64,000 nt of DNA, from assembly GCA_965249035.1 (NCBI GenBank), contig CBDFKV010000006.1:620001-684000 (forward strand), given 5' to 3'. Both the position numbers and the translations under genes were made by a program. Under the pieces are notes generated by a model, which made no database searches, was not told where the DNA came from, and saw only the letters and a list, made by a program, of their open reading frames with translations. Position 1 is the stretch's first letter. Each line of letters begins with the position of its first letter. Source of the stretch: CBDFKV01 sp965249035. GTDB lineage: Bacteria; Pseudomonadota; Gammaproteobacteria; Arenicellales; Poriferihabitantaceae. Positions 27,079-36,983 of the stretch are shown here, in pieces.

Positions 27079-27732
27079 ATGAGAGTTATTTTGTTAGGCG
27101 GCCCCGGCGCGGGCAAAGGCACCCAGGCTGCGAAGATTACCGAGCGCTACAACATCCCCCAGATTTCAACCGGCGATATGCTACGCGCACACGTCAAATC
27201 CGGTTCTGAATTGGGTCTTGCTGCCAAAAAAATCATGGACGCGGGTGGCCTAGTGTCTGATGAAATCATCATGGGCATGGTGAAACAACGCATCACCGAA
27301 GACGATTGTAAGAACGGTTATTTATTTGATGGCTTCCCACGCACCATTCCTCAAGCAGAAGCGTTAAAAGCGGGTGGGATTGATGTCGATGCAGTCGTAG
27401 AGATCGACGTTGACGACGCTGAGATCATTAAGCGCATGGGTGGACGTCGAGTACATTTGGCCTCTGGGCGCACCTACCACGTCACTTTTAATCCGCCCAA
27501 ACAAGAAGGCAAAGATGACGCCACTGGCGAGCCATTGATTCAGCGCGATGACGATCAGGAAGACACGGTCAAAGCGCGCCTGAAAATTTACCACGACCAA
27601 ACCGAGCCATTGGTTAAATATTATACCGACTATGGCGACAGCAACGAAGCGGGTGCGCCCAAATACGTACGCGTCAACGGCGTTGGCTCAGTTGCAGAAA
27701 TCACCCAACAGATTTTTGATGGCTTAGTTTAA
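27079..27732 (+). CDS. adk: adenylate kinase
   Basis: Interconverts ATP + AMP and two ADP, keeping the adenylate pool balanced. The 217-residue long-lid form is complete: GGPGAGKGTQA P-loop at residues 7-17, DGFPRTIPQAEAL and GRRVHLASGRTYHV at the lid, with no zinc-binding cysteines in the lid, as is usual in gammaproteobacteria. A GAGGAA ribosome binding site precedes the ATG. It is followed by its own terminator. Confidence 0.97.
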   Translation: MRVILLGGPGAGKGTQAAKITERYNIPQISTGDMLRAHVKSGSELGLAAKKIMDAGGLVSDEIIMGMVKQRITEDDCKNGYLFDGFPRTIPQAEALKAGGIDVDAVVEIDVDDAEIIKRMGGRRVHLASGRTYHVTFNPPKQEGKDDATGEPLIQRDDDQEDTVKARLKIYHDQTEPLVKYYTDYGDSNEAGAPKYVRVNGVGSVAEITQQIFDGLV

Positions 27733-27753
27733 GTCGCTACAATATCAACCCCT

Positions 27754-27779
27754 AAAGCGGCTTACGAGCCGCTTTTTTT
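27754..27779 (+). terminator. Rho-independent terminator after adk
   Basis: AAAGCGGCT (27754-27762), a four-base loop and AGCCGCTTT (27767-27775) form a nine-base-pair stem followed by a T-run on the + strand. It lies about 20 bases after the adk stop. Confidence 0.9.
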
Positions 27780-27791
27780 GTGGGCCAGGCC

Positions 27792-27998
27792 TTATCGCCG
27801 GATCAATTTAATTACCAAGAAGACCCATGGCAAGCCGTGCATAGCGAAATCAAACCAATCTAATGGTTTTACCAGCTGACCAGAAAACAACATCTTGAGT
27901 TTTTCCCACACATGCGGCTCTGGGAAAAATGGCGCCAAGCCTAGAGTCAAACAGATGATCACTATCATGCTTAGGGGGAATTGATCTAACCAGGACAT
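27792..27998 (-). CDS. small conserved membrane protein
   Basis: Protein of 68 residues with two hydrophobic segments (about 6-26 and 50-64) joined by a PEPHVWEKL...F-S-G-x-L...P-x-D-W-F-D type linker. This pattern (a Trp-Glu-Lys-Leu following the first segment and a terminal Lys-x-x-Arg-Arg) occurs in a widespread family of small gammaproteobacterial membrane proteins often listed near RND-type genes. Function unknown. It stands alone between adk and holA, on the opposite strand to adk. Confidence 0.7.
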   Translation of the reverse strand: MSWLDQFPLSMIVIICLTLGLAPFFPEPHVWEKLKMLFSGQLVKPLDWFDFAMHGLPWVFLVIKLIRR

Positions 27999-28099
27999 GC
28001 GTACTTTCCTCTACTAAAAATCTCATATAAAACGCCTCGAACCGGAGCCATACTTTGCTCACAAACTACGGGGCCTAGTCTTTAAGCGTATAAAAAGGC

Positions 28100-29128
28100 T
28101 CAATGCACACCGCAAATTTTTAGCCCAAGCGACTCGACTTCCGCCCATAAATTAGCCCTGCGTGTGCGTACCTGGCCTTTTAACATTTGATCCAGCTCAG
28201 CAACGGTTGCGTGAATCTTCAACCAAGCGCGAGGTGAGTGACGGCTCAAGGCTTTATCCATCAGTGACGTACGTGATGACCAAATACCCAGTTTCTGAAA
28301 CAAGGGACGCACCGGCTTACCATTAATCTTCGCGCTCGCCAATCGCGCTAAACGCCGCGTTTCGCGGGCTATAGCCCAGATCAATAAAATCGGTTCGGCT
28401 TGATCGCGCTTAAGACTTTCCAACACCCGCACGCTGCGTGCTGCATCGCCCGCCAAACAGGCGTCGACATAGGCAAAATTGGTGAATCGTGCTTGATCAG
28501 AAACTATTGCTTGTACGGACTCCAGGCTCATCGGCGTGGTACGCGCTTGTTTGCCTAATAACAGCTCTAGCATGTTAATTTCTTGAGATGCCGCGAGTAA
28601 GTTGCCCTCGACATAGTCAGCAATAAATCGGGCTACGCCTGCCTCGTAGCGCATCTCTTTCTGTTGCAAGCGGCGCTCTATCCACTGCTGAATTTGATGC
28701 GCTTTAACTTCTGCGGCTTCAAGGCTCACACCTGTTTGATCCAGCGTTTTGAACCATTTGGTGTTTTGTGCGCGTTTTTCTATCGCACCGGAAACCAGGA
28801 TTAATACATTGTCTGGTGAGGGCGCTTGGCAATACTCGGTCAACACCTTCCCGCCCTTATCCCCCGGGGAGCTATTAGGCATTCGCACTTCGATAATTTT
28901 TTTAGTAGCGAATAGCGACAGGGCTTGGCTGCTGTCGAGCAACTGATTCCAATCAAAGCCTGCTTCGACATGATACTTTTCGCGTTCGCTAAACCCTGCG
29001 CTAGTGCAGGCTGCGCGTAACTCGCTCAGGGTTTCTTCAACGATTAAGACTTCTGCGCCAAATAGATGATAGATCGGTGCAATACCCTTGGACAAGTGCT
29101 GCGCAAGGGCTTGGGGGGCGATCTTCAT
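28100..29128 (-). CDS. holA: DNA polymerase III delta subunit
   Basis: Clamp-loader subunit that opens the beta sliding clamp. Length is 342 residues. The N-terminal AAA+-like domain lacks a working nucleotide site, as is normal for delta; PIYHLFGAEVLIVEE and RMPNSSPGDKGG are recognisable. The C-terminal part has the helical collar (ILLIWAIARETRRLA). It is the last gene of the leuS-lptE-holA order, 24 bases behind lptE. Confidence 0.93.
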   Translation of the reverse strand: MKIAPQALAQHLSKGIAPIYHLFGAEVLIVEETLSELRAACTSAGFSEREKYHVEAGFDWNQLLDSSQALSLFATKKIIEVRMPNSSPGDKGGKVLTEYCQAPSPDNVLILVSGAIEKRAQNTKWFKTLDQTGVSLEAAEVKAHQIQQWIERRLQQKEMRYEAGVARFIADYVEGNLLAASQEINMLELLLGKQARTTPMSLESVQAIVSDQARFTNFAYVDACLAGDAARSVRVLESLKRDQAEPILLIWAIARETRRLARLASAKINGKPVRPLFQKLGIWSSRTSLMDKALSRHSPRAWLKIHATVAELDQMLKGQVRTRRANLWAEVESLGLKICGVH

Positions 29129-29152
29129 GCGAAGGCTTGTCGCATGAAGGGC

Positions 29153-29668
29153 TTAGGATTCGGCTTTGGCTACCGGCGGCGATACGCGGCTTAACTGGCG
29201 CAGCAGGCGATTAACCATCTCCCGGTGCATGTCTTCTTTTAAGAAGTCTTCTTCTCGTTCGGACAGCAAAGCATCAGTCGCATTAAAGCTAAAGGTACGT
29301 GAATCGTTGACGTTAGCCTTGTGCCACGAAACACCTTTAGGGCCGCTAACTTCATACGGCACTGTGTACTCTAATCTATAGGATGTCGTAATGCCTTGGT
29401 CATCAGTCGCATTAGCCGTTTTTTCGTAAGTCATTTGGCTAAGATCGAGCATACTTATACCATCCATTTCTTCAACCACGGCAATGTCACTAAAGGCCAA
29501 ACCCTTTTTCAAGCGCTGCACGAATTCAAGCTCACCACCACGGATTGACATCGACATCAACTCATCGGGAACAACTACTTTTCCGCGCAAATGAAACCCG
29601 CAACCGGTCACGATCAAACTGAAGGTCAGCAAAGTTGCAAACATTGAAGCGCGGGTACGGGTAAGCAT
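29153..29668 (-). CDS. lptE: LPS-assembly lipoprotein
   Basis: Outer-membrane lipoprotein that plugs LptD and helps insert LPS. The protein has 171 residues from the ATG at 29668, with a lipoprotein signal ending in the lipobox VTGC; the mature start CGFHLRG is a hallmark of LptE. The longer frame to 29746 is not supported. Situated between leuS and holA, the conserved place for lptE. Confidence 0.93.
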   Translation of the reverse strand: MLTRTRASMFATLLTFSLIVTGCGFHLRGKVVVPDELMSMSIRGGELEFVQRLKKGLAFSDIAVVEEMDGISMLDLSQMTYEKTANATDDQGITTSYRLEYTVPYEVSGPKGVSWHKANVNDSRTFSFNATDALLSEREEDFLKEDMHREMVNRLLRQLSRVSPPVAKAES

Positions 29669-29825
29669 AATCTGATCCTGTTTTATATCGCTCGTTTTAT
29701 TTCGGTTGCCTGGAAGCACCTGACAACCATCGCCAGCCACGGGCAATTATAACCAGTTTGAGTTCAAATTCCCCTGAAAATCGTTACCCATCTCGTATGT
29801 CTCAACGACGAAACATTAAAAGAAC

Positions 29826-32300
29826 TCAAGCAACCACGTTAACCAAACGCCCGGGCACAACGATTACTTTGCGAGGTGAGTTGCCACCAAGATGACGCTC
29901 AACGCCACCACAGGCTATTGCTGCCGCTTCGACCTCATCTTTTGACGCATCCGCCGCCACGGTAATCTCATCACGCTTTTTACCATTAACCTGCACCACC
30001 AACGTGATCGTGTCTTGAACTAAAGCTGACGCATCCAAAAGTGGCCAACTGGCGTCGATGATATCGCCTGCCTCACCCAATCGCCGCCAAATATCATGAG
30101 CAAGATGCGGCGCCATCGGAGACAACACCTTAGTCATCATGATCAGCGCTTCACGGGCCACTGCCGCGCAATCGGCATTAGCAGATACATTAAATTTATC
30201 TAGCGCGTTTAACAGCTCCATCGTCGCGGCGATAACGGTGTTATATTGATACTTGTCGTAGTCACGGTCAATCCGCTCAAGCAAATGGTGCACCTGATGT
30301 CTAAGCGCTTTAGCTTGCTCATCGTGAACTTCCGCCCAGCCCTTATCGTTAAGCGCTGATTTGGCTACATTGATAGCAGCCAAATTGCTTTCAGTAAATT
30401 GCCACCAACGCCGGACGAACCGGTGTGAGCCAGCCACTGCATCATTATTCCATTCCAACGACTGCTCAGGTGGCGCGGCAAACATCATAAACAAACGCAC
30501 TGTATCAGCACCGTATTGGTCGATCATCGCTTGTGGATCAACCGTATTGCCTTTTGATTTGGACATTTTAGCGCCGTCTTTCAGCACCATGCCTTGCGTC
30601 AATAGCTTGGTAAATGGCTCATCTGCCTCCACCAAGCCTTCATCGCGCATTAATTTGAAGAAAAACCGTGCATAGAGTAAGTGCAACACCGCGTGCTCAA
30701 TGCCACCGACGTACTGATCCACTGGCATCCAGTAATTTGCGCGTTCATCCAACATCACCTCAGTGGCATCCGGGCAAGTGTAACGCGCAAAATACCAGGA
30801 CGACTCAAAGAAGGTGTCAAAAGTATCCGTCTCCCGCAGGCCTGGCGTACCGCTAATAGGCACAGTAGTGTTGATAAAGTCAGGGTCGGTTTTAAGCGGT
30901 GACTGCACCCCGGTAAACTCCACTCCCTCAGGCAGCGTCACCGGCAAATCATCGGCTGGCACCACGTGTAAGCCTTGATCTTCATCATACACGATGGGGA
31001 TCGGGCAACCCCAGTAGCGCTGGCGAGACACCCCCCAATCGCGTAAGCGATAGTTCACTTTACGCTCGCCTTTTCCCGCTGCGTTGAGTGTTTCTATGAT
31101 CGCATCAAACGCAGCGCTGAAATCCAGACCATCAAACACGTCAGAATTGATACACACGCCTTTGTCGACCATGGCCGACTGCCCATAGTCGTGCGCCTCA
31201 TCAGTTTTGATCACTGGCTTGATCGCAATATCGTGCTTGGTTGCAAATTCCCAATCACGTTGATCGTGCGCCGGAACCGCCATCACCGCGCCGGTGCCGT
31301 AACCCATCAGCACAAAGTTTGCTGCCCAAATGGGCACTGCTTCTCCGGTAATTGGGTGGATCGCATTAACTCCAAGCGGCACACCTTTTTTTTCCATTTT
31401 TTCCATATCAGCTTCAGCGGTTTTGACATTTTTGCACTCGCCAATAAACGTCGCCAAAGCTGGATTATCTTTGGCTGCCGCCAACGCCAGCGGGTGCTCG
31501 GCTGCAACCGATACAAAAGTAATCCCCATGATCGTATCAGGGCGGGTGGTATACACCCCAAGCGGTTCATCGCTGCCCTCGACCTCAAAAGAAAACTCCA
31601 CACCCTCAGACCGACCGATCCAGTTATGCTGCATCGTCCGCACCGCATCCGGCCAACCATCCAGGCCTTCGATGTCGGTTAATAGTTCTTCAGCGTATTT
31701 TGTGATCGCCAAGAACCATTGTGGGATTTCTTTGCGCTCAACCGGCTCCCCCGAGCGCCAACCTTTGCCGTCAACCACTTGCTCGTTGGCAAGCACAGTT
31801 TGCTCAACGGGGTCCCAGTTGACCACTGCCATTTTTTTATAAGCGAGTCCTTTTTCAACCAAGCGGGTAAAAAACCACTGCTCCCAGCGATAATAGCTGG
31901 GGTCACAAGTCGCTAGTTCGCGGCTCCAGTCGTAAGCAAAACCCAAACTCTTGAGCTGCTTTTTCATGTAAGCAATGTTTTCGTAGGTCCACTTAGCCGG
32001 ATGCATCTTATGCTTGATTGCGGCATTTTCAGCCGGCAAGCCGAACGCATCCCAGCCCATCGGCTGCAACACATTCTTGCCTTGCATGCGCTGATAGCGG
32101 CTGATGACGTCGCCAATCGTATAGTTGCGCACATGTCCCATGTGCAGCTGCCCCGAAGGGTACGGTAACATCGACAGGCAATAAAATTTCTCACGACCTG
32201 TACTGCCGTCAAAATCTTCAACTACTTTAAAACTGTGTTGCGCGTCCCACCACGCCTGCGCGTCGGATTCAATCCGCGCGAAATCATATTCTACCGTCAT
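29826..32300 (-). CDS. leuS: leucyl-tRNA synthetase
   Basis: Charges tRNA-Leu. The 824-residue class I synthetase has the HIGH-type site PYPSGQLHMGHVRN near residue 44, a large CP1 editing domain with the TTRPDTIMGITF region, and the KMSKS loop GAKMSKSKGN. The C-terminal part ends with the LeuS tail domain. It is the first gene of leuS-lptE-holA; a bare stretch of about 120 bases upstream should hold the promoter. Confidence 0.98.
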   Translation of the reverse strand: MTVEYDFARIESDAQAWWDAQHSFKVVEDFDGSTGREKFYCLSMLPYPSGQLHMGHVRNYTIGDVISRYQRMQGKNVLQPMGWDAFGLPAENAAIKHKMHPAKWTYENIAYMKKQLKSLGFAYDWSRELATCDPSYYRWEQWFFTRLVEKGLAYKKMAVVNWDPVEQTVLANEQVVDGKGWRSGEPVERKEIPQWFLAITKYAEELLTDIEGLDGWPDAVRTMQHNWIGRSEGVEFSFEVEGSDEPLGVYTTRPDTIMGITFVSVAAEHPLALAAAKDNPALATFIGECKNVKTAEADMEKMEKKGVPLGVNAIHPITGEAVPIWAANFVLMGYGTGAVMAVPAHDQRDWEFATKHDIAIKPVIKTDEAHDYGQSAMVDKGVCINSDVFDGLDFSAAFDAIIETLNAAGKGERKVNYRLRDWGVSRQRYWGCPIPIVYDEDQGLHVVPADDLPVTLPEGVEFTGVQSPLKTDPDFINTTVPISGTPGLRETDTFDTFFESSWYFARYTCPDATEVMLDERANYWMPVDQYVGGIEHAVLHLLYARFFFKLMRDEGLVEADEPFTKLLTQGMVLKDGAKMSKSKGNTVDPQAMIDQYGADTVRLFMMFAAPPEQSLEWNNDAVAGSHRFVRRWWQFTESNLAAINVAKSALNDKGWAEVHDEQAKALRHQVHHLLERIDRDYDKYQYNTVIAATMELLNALDKFNVSANADCAAVAREALIMMTKVLSPMAPHLAHDIWRRLGEAGDIIDASWPLLDASALVQDTITLVVQVNGKKRDEITVAADASKDEVEAAAIACGGVERHLGGNSPRKVIVVPGRLVNVVA

Positions 32301-32420
32301 CGCATTGTGATCATTTTTTGCAAGCGCGCGATTTTACCGCAATCGCCTAGCTTTTTATCGTGGGTTTTTTATCATGGCCTTTGAGTGACCATATCCGGAA
32401 ACCTACTAGCTTACTAGCGG

Positions 32421-33083
32421 CTAATTACGCAAATACTCGTCTTCATCGAAAGTCGCCACCCAATCTGGCCGAAACATCACCAAGATCGCTAGCATCCCGC
32501 CATTCACAAAAGCTTCGGGGAACATCATCAATGGTGTCAATAGCAATAACTCAGCTGACAATATATCCCAGGCATAAGCGCCCATTAAGTGCACCACGCC
32601 GGTGGTAATCAGCAAAGTTAAGCCGATCGTGATCGCACCGTTGAAAAAGCCCCCTAGAAACACGTAGATAAAGACGTTTTTGGGCAGATAACTTTGCACC
32701 CAATAGTGGATTCGAGCTGAAATCAGTACCGGCACTACACCAATCAGCAAAGTGTTAATACCAATCGATGCCCAATCCAGCTGACCAAACAAGGCAAATG
32801 TAATGTGTATTGCAAGCACTGCAATGATCGCCAAGCGGCAACGAAACATCAGCGTAAAAGCAGTCAACGCCAATAAGTGCACATTCAAGCCTTCGTGCAC
32901 CCCCGCCTTCAACAACCAAAACACTAGCAGTCCAACCACAAAGGCGGGATAAATGCGTAAGGCACTGTCGGTACAAATACAGGCGGGTAAAGTCCGAAAA
33001 CTCCAAATCAGCGCTACCAACAGCACAGCCCAGCTGGCAATCAGCCAGAATGCAGGAATCAGGTCAGCAGGAATAAACATCAA
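32421..33083 (-). CDS. energy-coupling-factor/CbiM-like membrane protein
   Basis: Integral membrane protein, 220 residues with about six hydrophobic segments. The GVHEGLNVHLLALTAFTLMF stretch near residue 60 and the EAFVNGGM segment near the end resemble the CbiM-like substrate-capture component (COG3235). No CbiN, CbiQ or CbiO lies nearby, so it is an orphan component or acts alone. Cobalt or nickel are typical CbiM substrates, but the metal-binding N-terminus of CbiM is not clearly kept here. Located between leuS and polA. Confidence 0.7.
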   Translation of the reverse strand: MMFIPADLIPAFWLIASWAVLLVALIWSFRTLPACICTDSALRIYPAFVVGLLVFWLLKAGVHEGLNVHLLALTAFTLMFRCRLAIIAVLAIHITFALFGQLDWASIGINTLLIGVVPVLISARIHYWVQSYLPKNVFIYVFLGGFFNGAITIGLTLLITTGVVHLMGAYAWDILSAELLLLTPLMMFPEAFVNGGMLAILVMFRPDWVATFDEDEYLRN

Positions 33084-33132
33084 ACACCACCACTGTCAGC
33101 CGTTGTCAACCCTGGTCAACCCAGGGTGTTGC

Positions 33133-35835
33133 CTAGTGAGCAACACTCCAATTGGCGCCCACACCCACGTCCACCACCAGCGGCACGGCCAGGTCTGCTA
33201 CGTCGGTCATTAAGCCCGGTAAGGTGGATTGAACCAGATCCAGTTGGGCTTTGGGCACCTCCAGAACCAGCTCATCGTGTACCTGCAAGATCATACGCGC
33301 CTGCGGGCACTGTTGATCTAACCAGCTCTGGGTAGCAATCATCGCTAGTTTGATTAAATCCGCCGCCGAACCTTGCAGTGGCGCATTAATCGCGGTGCGT
33401 TCAGCGTATTGACGGCGATTGAAATTACGCGATTTTATTTCTGGCAAATACAAGCGCCGCCCGTGTAGGGTTTCAACATAACCTTGCTCTGCGGCTTTTT
33501 TACGCATGGCATCCATGAAGGCTTTAACGCCGGTATAACGTGCAAAATATGAATCAATATAGGCTTGTGCTTCAGCGCGCTCAACCTTGATTTGATTGGC
33601 CAAACCAAAGGCTGACATCCCATAAATCAAGCCAAAATTAATTGCTTTGGCACGCCGCCGCAATGAGTCATCGACTTCATCAACCGGCACCTCAAACACT
33701 TCTGCCGCAGTGGCGCTATGAATGTCTTTACCGGCCTGAAAAGCTGCGATCAAGCGCTCGTCTTTTGATAAGTGCGCCATCAGACGCAGCTCAATTTGCG
33801 AATAATCCGCTGCCAGCAAAACATGCCCCTCAGGCGCAACAAAGGCTTCCCGAATGCGCCGCCCCTGCTCCGTGCGGATCGGGATATTCTGCAAATTAGG
33901 GTCACTCGACGATAGGCGCCCGGTGGCTGCCACTGCCTGATGGTACGACGTGTGCACCCGCCCAGTCTCAGGATTGACCAGTCTAGGCAACTTATCGGTA
34001 TACGTCGATTTCAGCTTAGCCAGGCTGCGGTGCGCCAAGATCAAAGCGGGCAACTCGTGCCCTTCATCAGCTAACTGTTGTAATACATTTTCAGCGGTGG
34101 ATGGCTGACCACCGGGGGTCTTTTTTAAGACCGGCAAATTGAGCTTGTCGTACAGAATGGCTTGGATTTGCTTGGGTGAGGCAATATTAAACGCTTCATC
34201 TGCCGCCGCATGGCATTGGCGCTGCATTTCGTCCAATTGCACCGTCAGCTCACGGCTCTGCAAACCCAACTCGTGCACATCCAGTAACACGCCGTTACTT
34301 TCAACCCGCGCCAATACCGGTAACAACGGCATTTCAATCTCTTCAAATAAAGTCTCTAAGCTAGGCACCTCAGCTACTTTTGGATACAGAGTCTGATGCA
34401 AGCGTAAGGTGATATCAGCGTCCTCAGCTGCATACGGTGCGGCCTCTTTCAAGCCAATCTGGTCAAACGTCAGTTGATTCTTGCCAATCCCGGCAATCGA
34501 CTTAAAGGAGATCGTTTCTTTACCCAGATGCCGCAGTGCCAGGGTATCCATATCATGGCGCGTCTCGCCCGCTTCCACCACATACGACTCCAACATGGTG
34601 TCATAGGCAATCCCAGCTAATTCAATGCCGTGGTGCTGCAAAACGATATGGTCATATTTCAGGTTCTGGCCAATTTTTTTAATCGCTGGATTTTCCAAAA
34701 TAGGCTTTAGCTTCGCCAGTGTTTGCAGAAAAGGCAGTTGCTGCGGCACACCAGGATAGCTGTGCGCCAGCGGCAAATAAGCCGCTTCACCGGCATCAAT
34801 ACAAAAGGATAGCCCTACCAACTTGGCCTGCTGTGCGTCCAATGAAGTAGTTTCGGTATCCACCGCAAAGTAATCTGCGGCAGCCAATTTTTCCAACCAA
34901 TGATCTAGCCCAGCATCGGTCAGCAGTGTTTGATAATCAGCTGCAACCTCTGGCTCGGCGGCAGGTATTGGCCCATCTTGCATCTCACCATCATCCAGCT
35001 CACGCAGCCAGCCACGAAAATCTAACTCCGAATACAAGGCTCTCAGCCGCTCAGCATCAGGTGCATTCAGGACAAGGCTTTCGGGGGTGACCTCCAGTGC
35101 CACATCTAGCTTGATTGTGGTCAGCAAGCGCGACACCCGTAATTGCTCCAAATTCTCGCGCAAATATTCCCCAACCTTGCCGGTAATCAAATCAGCCGAC
35201 GCGACTAATTGATCGATCGTGTCGTATTCCGCCAACCACTTAGCGGCGGTTTTAGGACCCACTTTAGGGATGCCCGGAATATTGTCCGAGGTATCCCCTA
35301 CCAAGGCTAGATAGTCGATAATTTGGTCGGGACGCACACCGAATTTTTGCATAACGCCATCAATATCAGTGGTTTGGCCTTTCATTGTGTCGATCAGTGT
35401 GACCTGCTCATTAACCAGCTGAGCCATGTCTTTATCACCCGTAACGATTAGGCAATCCATACCCACCGCAGCCGCTTCATAGGCCAAGGTGCCGATCACA
35501 TCATCCGCTTCCACGCCGGGCTCACAGATCAGTGGCAAACCCATCGCTTCGGTAATTTCATGCACATATTGAATCTGGCTCACCAGCTCCGGTGGTGCAG
35601 GCGGACGATTAGCTTTGTATTGATCATACAGCTCGTGGCGGAAATTCTTGCCTTTTGCGTCATACACTACCGCAATGTGATCGGGATCACATTCACGTAA
35701 CAAACGGCGCAACATGTTGGTGACACCATAGACCGCGCCGGTTAATTGTCCAGAGCCAGTTTGTAAGTCTGGCATTGCGTGATACGCACGAAACAGGAAC
35801 GACGAGCCATCGACCAAAATTAAAGGAGCAGACAT
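33133..35835 (-). CDS. polA: DNA polymerase I
   Basis: Repair and gap-filling polymerase that also removes RNA primers. The 900-residue protein has three domains: 5'-3' exonuclease (VDGSSFLFRAYHA at the start, with DVIGTLA and LVGDTSDNIPGIPKVGPKTA), 3'-5' proofreading exonuclease (VDTETTSLD and a conserved NLKYD segment; acidic residues kept), and polymerase (DYSQIELRLMAHLS, RRRAKAINFGLIYGMS and QVHDELVLEV). All catalytic residues that I can see are present. Divergent from the LOG-family gene. Confidence 0.98.
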   Translation of the reverse strand: MSAPLILVDGSSFLFRAYHAMPDLQTGSGQLTGAVYGVTNMLRRLLRECDPDHIAVVYDAKGKNFRHELYDQYKANRPPAPPELVSQIQYVHEITEAMGLPLICEPGVEADDVIGTLAYEAAAVGMDCLIVTGDKDMAQLVNEQVTLIDTMKGQTTDIDGVMQKFGVRPDQIIDYLALVGDTSDNIPGIPKVGPKTAAKWLAEYDTIDQLVASADLITGKVGEYLRENLEQLRVSRLLTTIKLDVALEVTPESLVLNAPDAERLRALYSELDFRGWLRELDDGEMQDGPIPAAEPEVAADYQTLLTDAGLDHWLEKLAAADYFAVDTETTSLDAQQAKLVGLSFCIDAGEAAYLPLAHSYPGVPQQLPFLQTLAKLKPILENPAIKKIGQNLKYDHIVLQHHGIELAGIAYDTMLESYVVEAGETRHDMDTLALRHLGKETISFKSIAGIGKNQLTFDQIGLKEAAPYAAEDADITLRLHQTLYPKVAEVPSLETLFEEIEMPLLPVLARVESNGVLLDVHELGLQSRELTVQLDEMQRQCHAAADEAFNIASPKQIQAILYDKLNLPVLKKTPGGQPSTAENVLQQLADEGHELPALILAHRSLAKLKSTYTDKLPRLVNPETGRVHTSYHQAVAATGRLSSSDPNLQNIPIRTEQGRRIREAFVAPEGHVLLAADYSQIELRLMAHLSKDERLIAAFQAGKDIHSATAAEVFEVPVDEVDDSLRRRAKAINFGLIYGMSAFGLANQIKVERAEAQAYIDSYFARYTGVKAFMDAMRKKAAEQGYVETLHGRRLYLPEIKSRNFNRRQYAERTAINAPLQGSAADLIKLAMIATQSWLDQQCPQARMILQVHDELVLEVPKAQLDLVQSTLPGLMTDVADLAVPLVVDVGVGANWSVAH

Positions 35836-35934
35836 AAAAACGATAATTAATAGGGTGAAAAATGCGATACTTTAGCGTAGAAATCTCGCGCCGTCAGCGA
35901 GCAATCATATCTTATCTCAAGGAGTTTCACAGCG

Positions 35935-36672
35935 ATGTATAAACCGCAGCAAAACAACCATTTCACCAACTGGCCTGGTTCGCCATCAGCGGAGTTAAAC
36001 GAAGAATCATGGAAGATATTTCAGGTCATGGGCGAATTCGTCAATGGCTTTGATAAGATGACTAACGTGCATCCGGCGGTCAGCATATTTGGCTCTGCAC
36101 GCACCCAACCAGACCACCCCTATTACCAACTCACCGAACAGGTCGCGCGGCACCTATCAGATAGCGGCTTTGCGGTCATCAGTGGCGGTGGTCCAGGCAT
36201 TATGGAAGCAGCCAACAAGGGCGCCAAAGCCGGAAAATCAGATAGCATTGGCTTAAACATTTTCTTGGCCAATAAGCAAGAAACACCCAATCCGCACCAA
36301 GACATCAGCGTTAATTTTCATCACTTTTTCGTGCGTAAAATGATGTTTATCAAATATTCAGCCGCTTACGTTGTCATGCCCGGTGGCTTCGGTACACTGG
36401 ACGAAGTGAGTGAATGCTTAACACTGGTACAAACCGGCAAAACATTGCCCATACCCATCATTTTGGTTAATCGCTCGTTTTGGTCGGGTTTGGTAGATTG
36501 GTTCCAAGATACTTTGGTCCGCGAAGGCACCATCAACCCCGAGGACATGGATTTAATCCAGATAATCGATGAACCGGAAGGTATTTGTGACGCCATATTT
36601 GATTTTTATAGCGAACGTGGGTTTCATCGCCCACAACATGTTTTAGATATTCGAGGGAAACACAGGCCATGA
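35935..36672 (+). CDS. LOG-family (TIGR00730) protein
   Basis: Rossmann-like protein of 245 residues, related to cytokinin riboside 5'-monophosphate phosphoribohydrolases. The family signatures are VISGGGPGIMEAANKGAKAGK near residue 80 and VVMPGGFGTLDE (PGGxGTxxE) near residue 145. Bacterial members cleave nucleoside monophosphates to base and ribose 5-phosphate. It is often labelled lysine decarboxylase, a misnomer. The stop overlaps the start of the DUF2782-like gene by four bases. An AAGGAG site precedes the ATG. Confidence 0.9.
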   Translation: MYKPQQNNHFTNWPGSPSAELNEESWKIFQVMGEFVNGFDKMTNVHPAVSIFGSARTQPDHPYYQLTEQVARHLSDSGFAVISGGGPGIMEAANKGAKAGKSDSIGLNIFLANKQETPNPHQDISVNFHHFFVRKMMFIKYSAAYVVMPGGFGTLDEVSECLTLVQTGKTLPIPIILVNRSFWSGLVDWFQDTLVREGTINPEDMDLIQIIDEPEGICDAIFDFYSERGFHRPQHVLDIRGKHRP

Positions 36673-36980
36673 ACCGACTTATTTTATCCACTCTTGCCGC
36701 AAGCAGTTTGATAGCGGGTGGCGCTTATGCCGCCGAAACAGCCTTACCCGAAGTGGTTACCGATGCCGCAGCAACTGAGGCTGCCGTAACGACCCAAGTT
36801 CCCACTAGCGGATTAACCATCAATGAAGTTCGTGAACGCGGACGACTGGATCGTGTTGAAGTTCAGAAAAACGGTGGCGCGGTGCAAACCTACATTGAGC
36901 GTGACGGTTCGTATTATCACGACGAAGGTGAGAGCTTAGGCTCACGACCGACGATGCGTGTGTGGACACTTGGGAATTAG
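36669..36980 (+). CDS. DUF2782-like secreted protein
   Basis: Protein of 103 residues with a signal peptide (hydrophobic core residues 5-19, Tyr-Ala-Ala). The mature part is first Ala/Thr-rich, then a short beta-type domain (EVRERGRLDRVEVQKNGG, then ERDGSYYHDEGESLG, MRVW) resembling the DUF2782 family, which is found near polA in other gammaproteobacteria. Start overlaps the LOG-family gene. Function unknown. Confidence 0.68.
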   Translation: MNRLILSTLAASSLIAGGAYAAETALPEVVTDAAATEAAVTTQVPTSGLTINEVRERGRLDRVEVQKNGGAVQTYIERDGSYYHDEGESLGSRPTMRVWTLGN

Positions 36981-36983
36981 TCA

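Noticed and set aside
31191..31682. Plus-strand ORFs opposite leuS
   Set aside because: They are reverse-frame shadows of a strongly supported synthetase gene.
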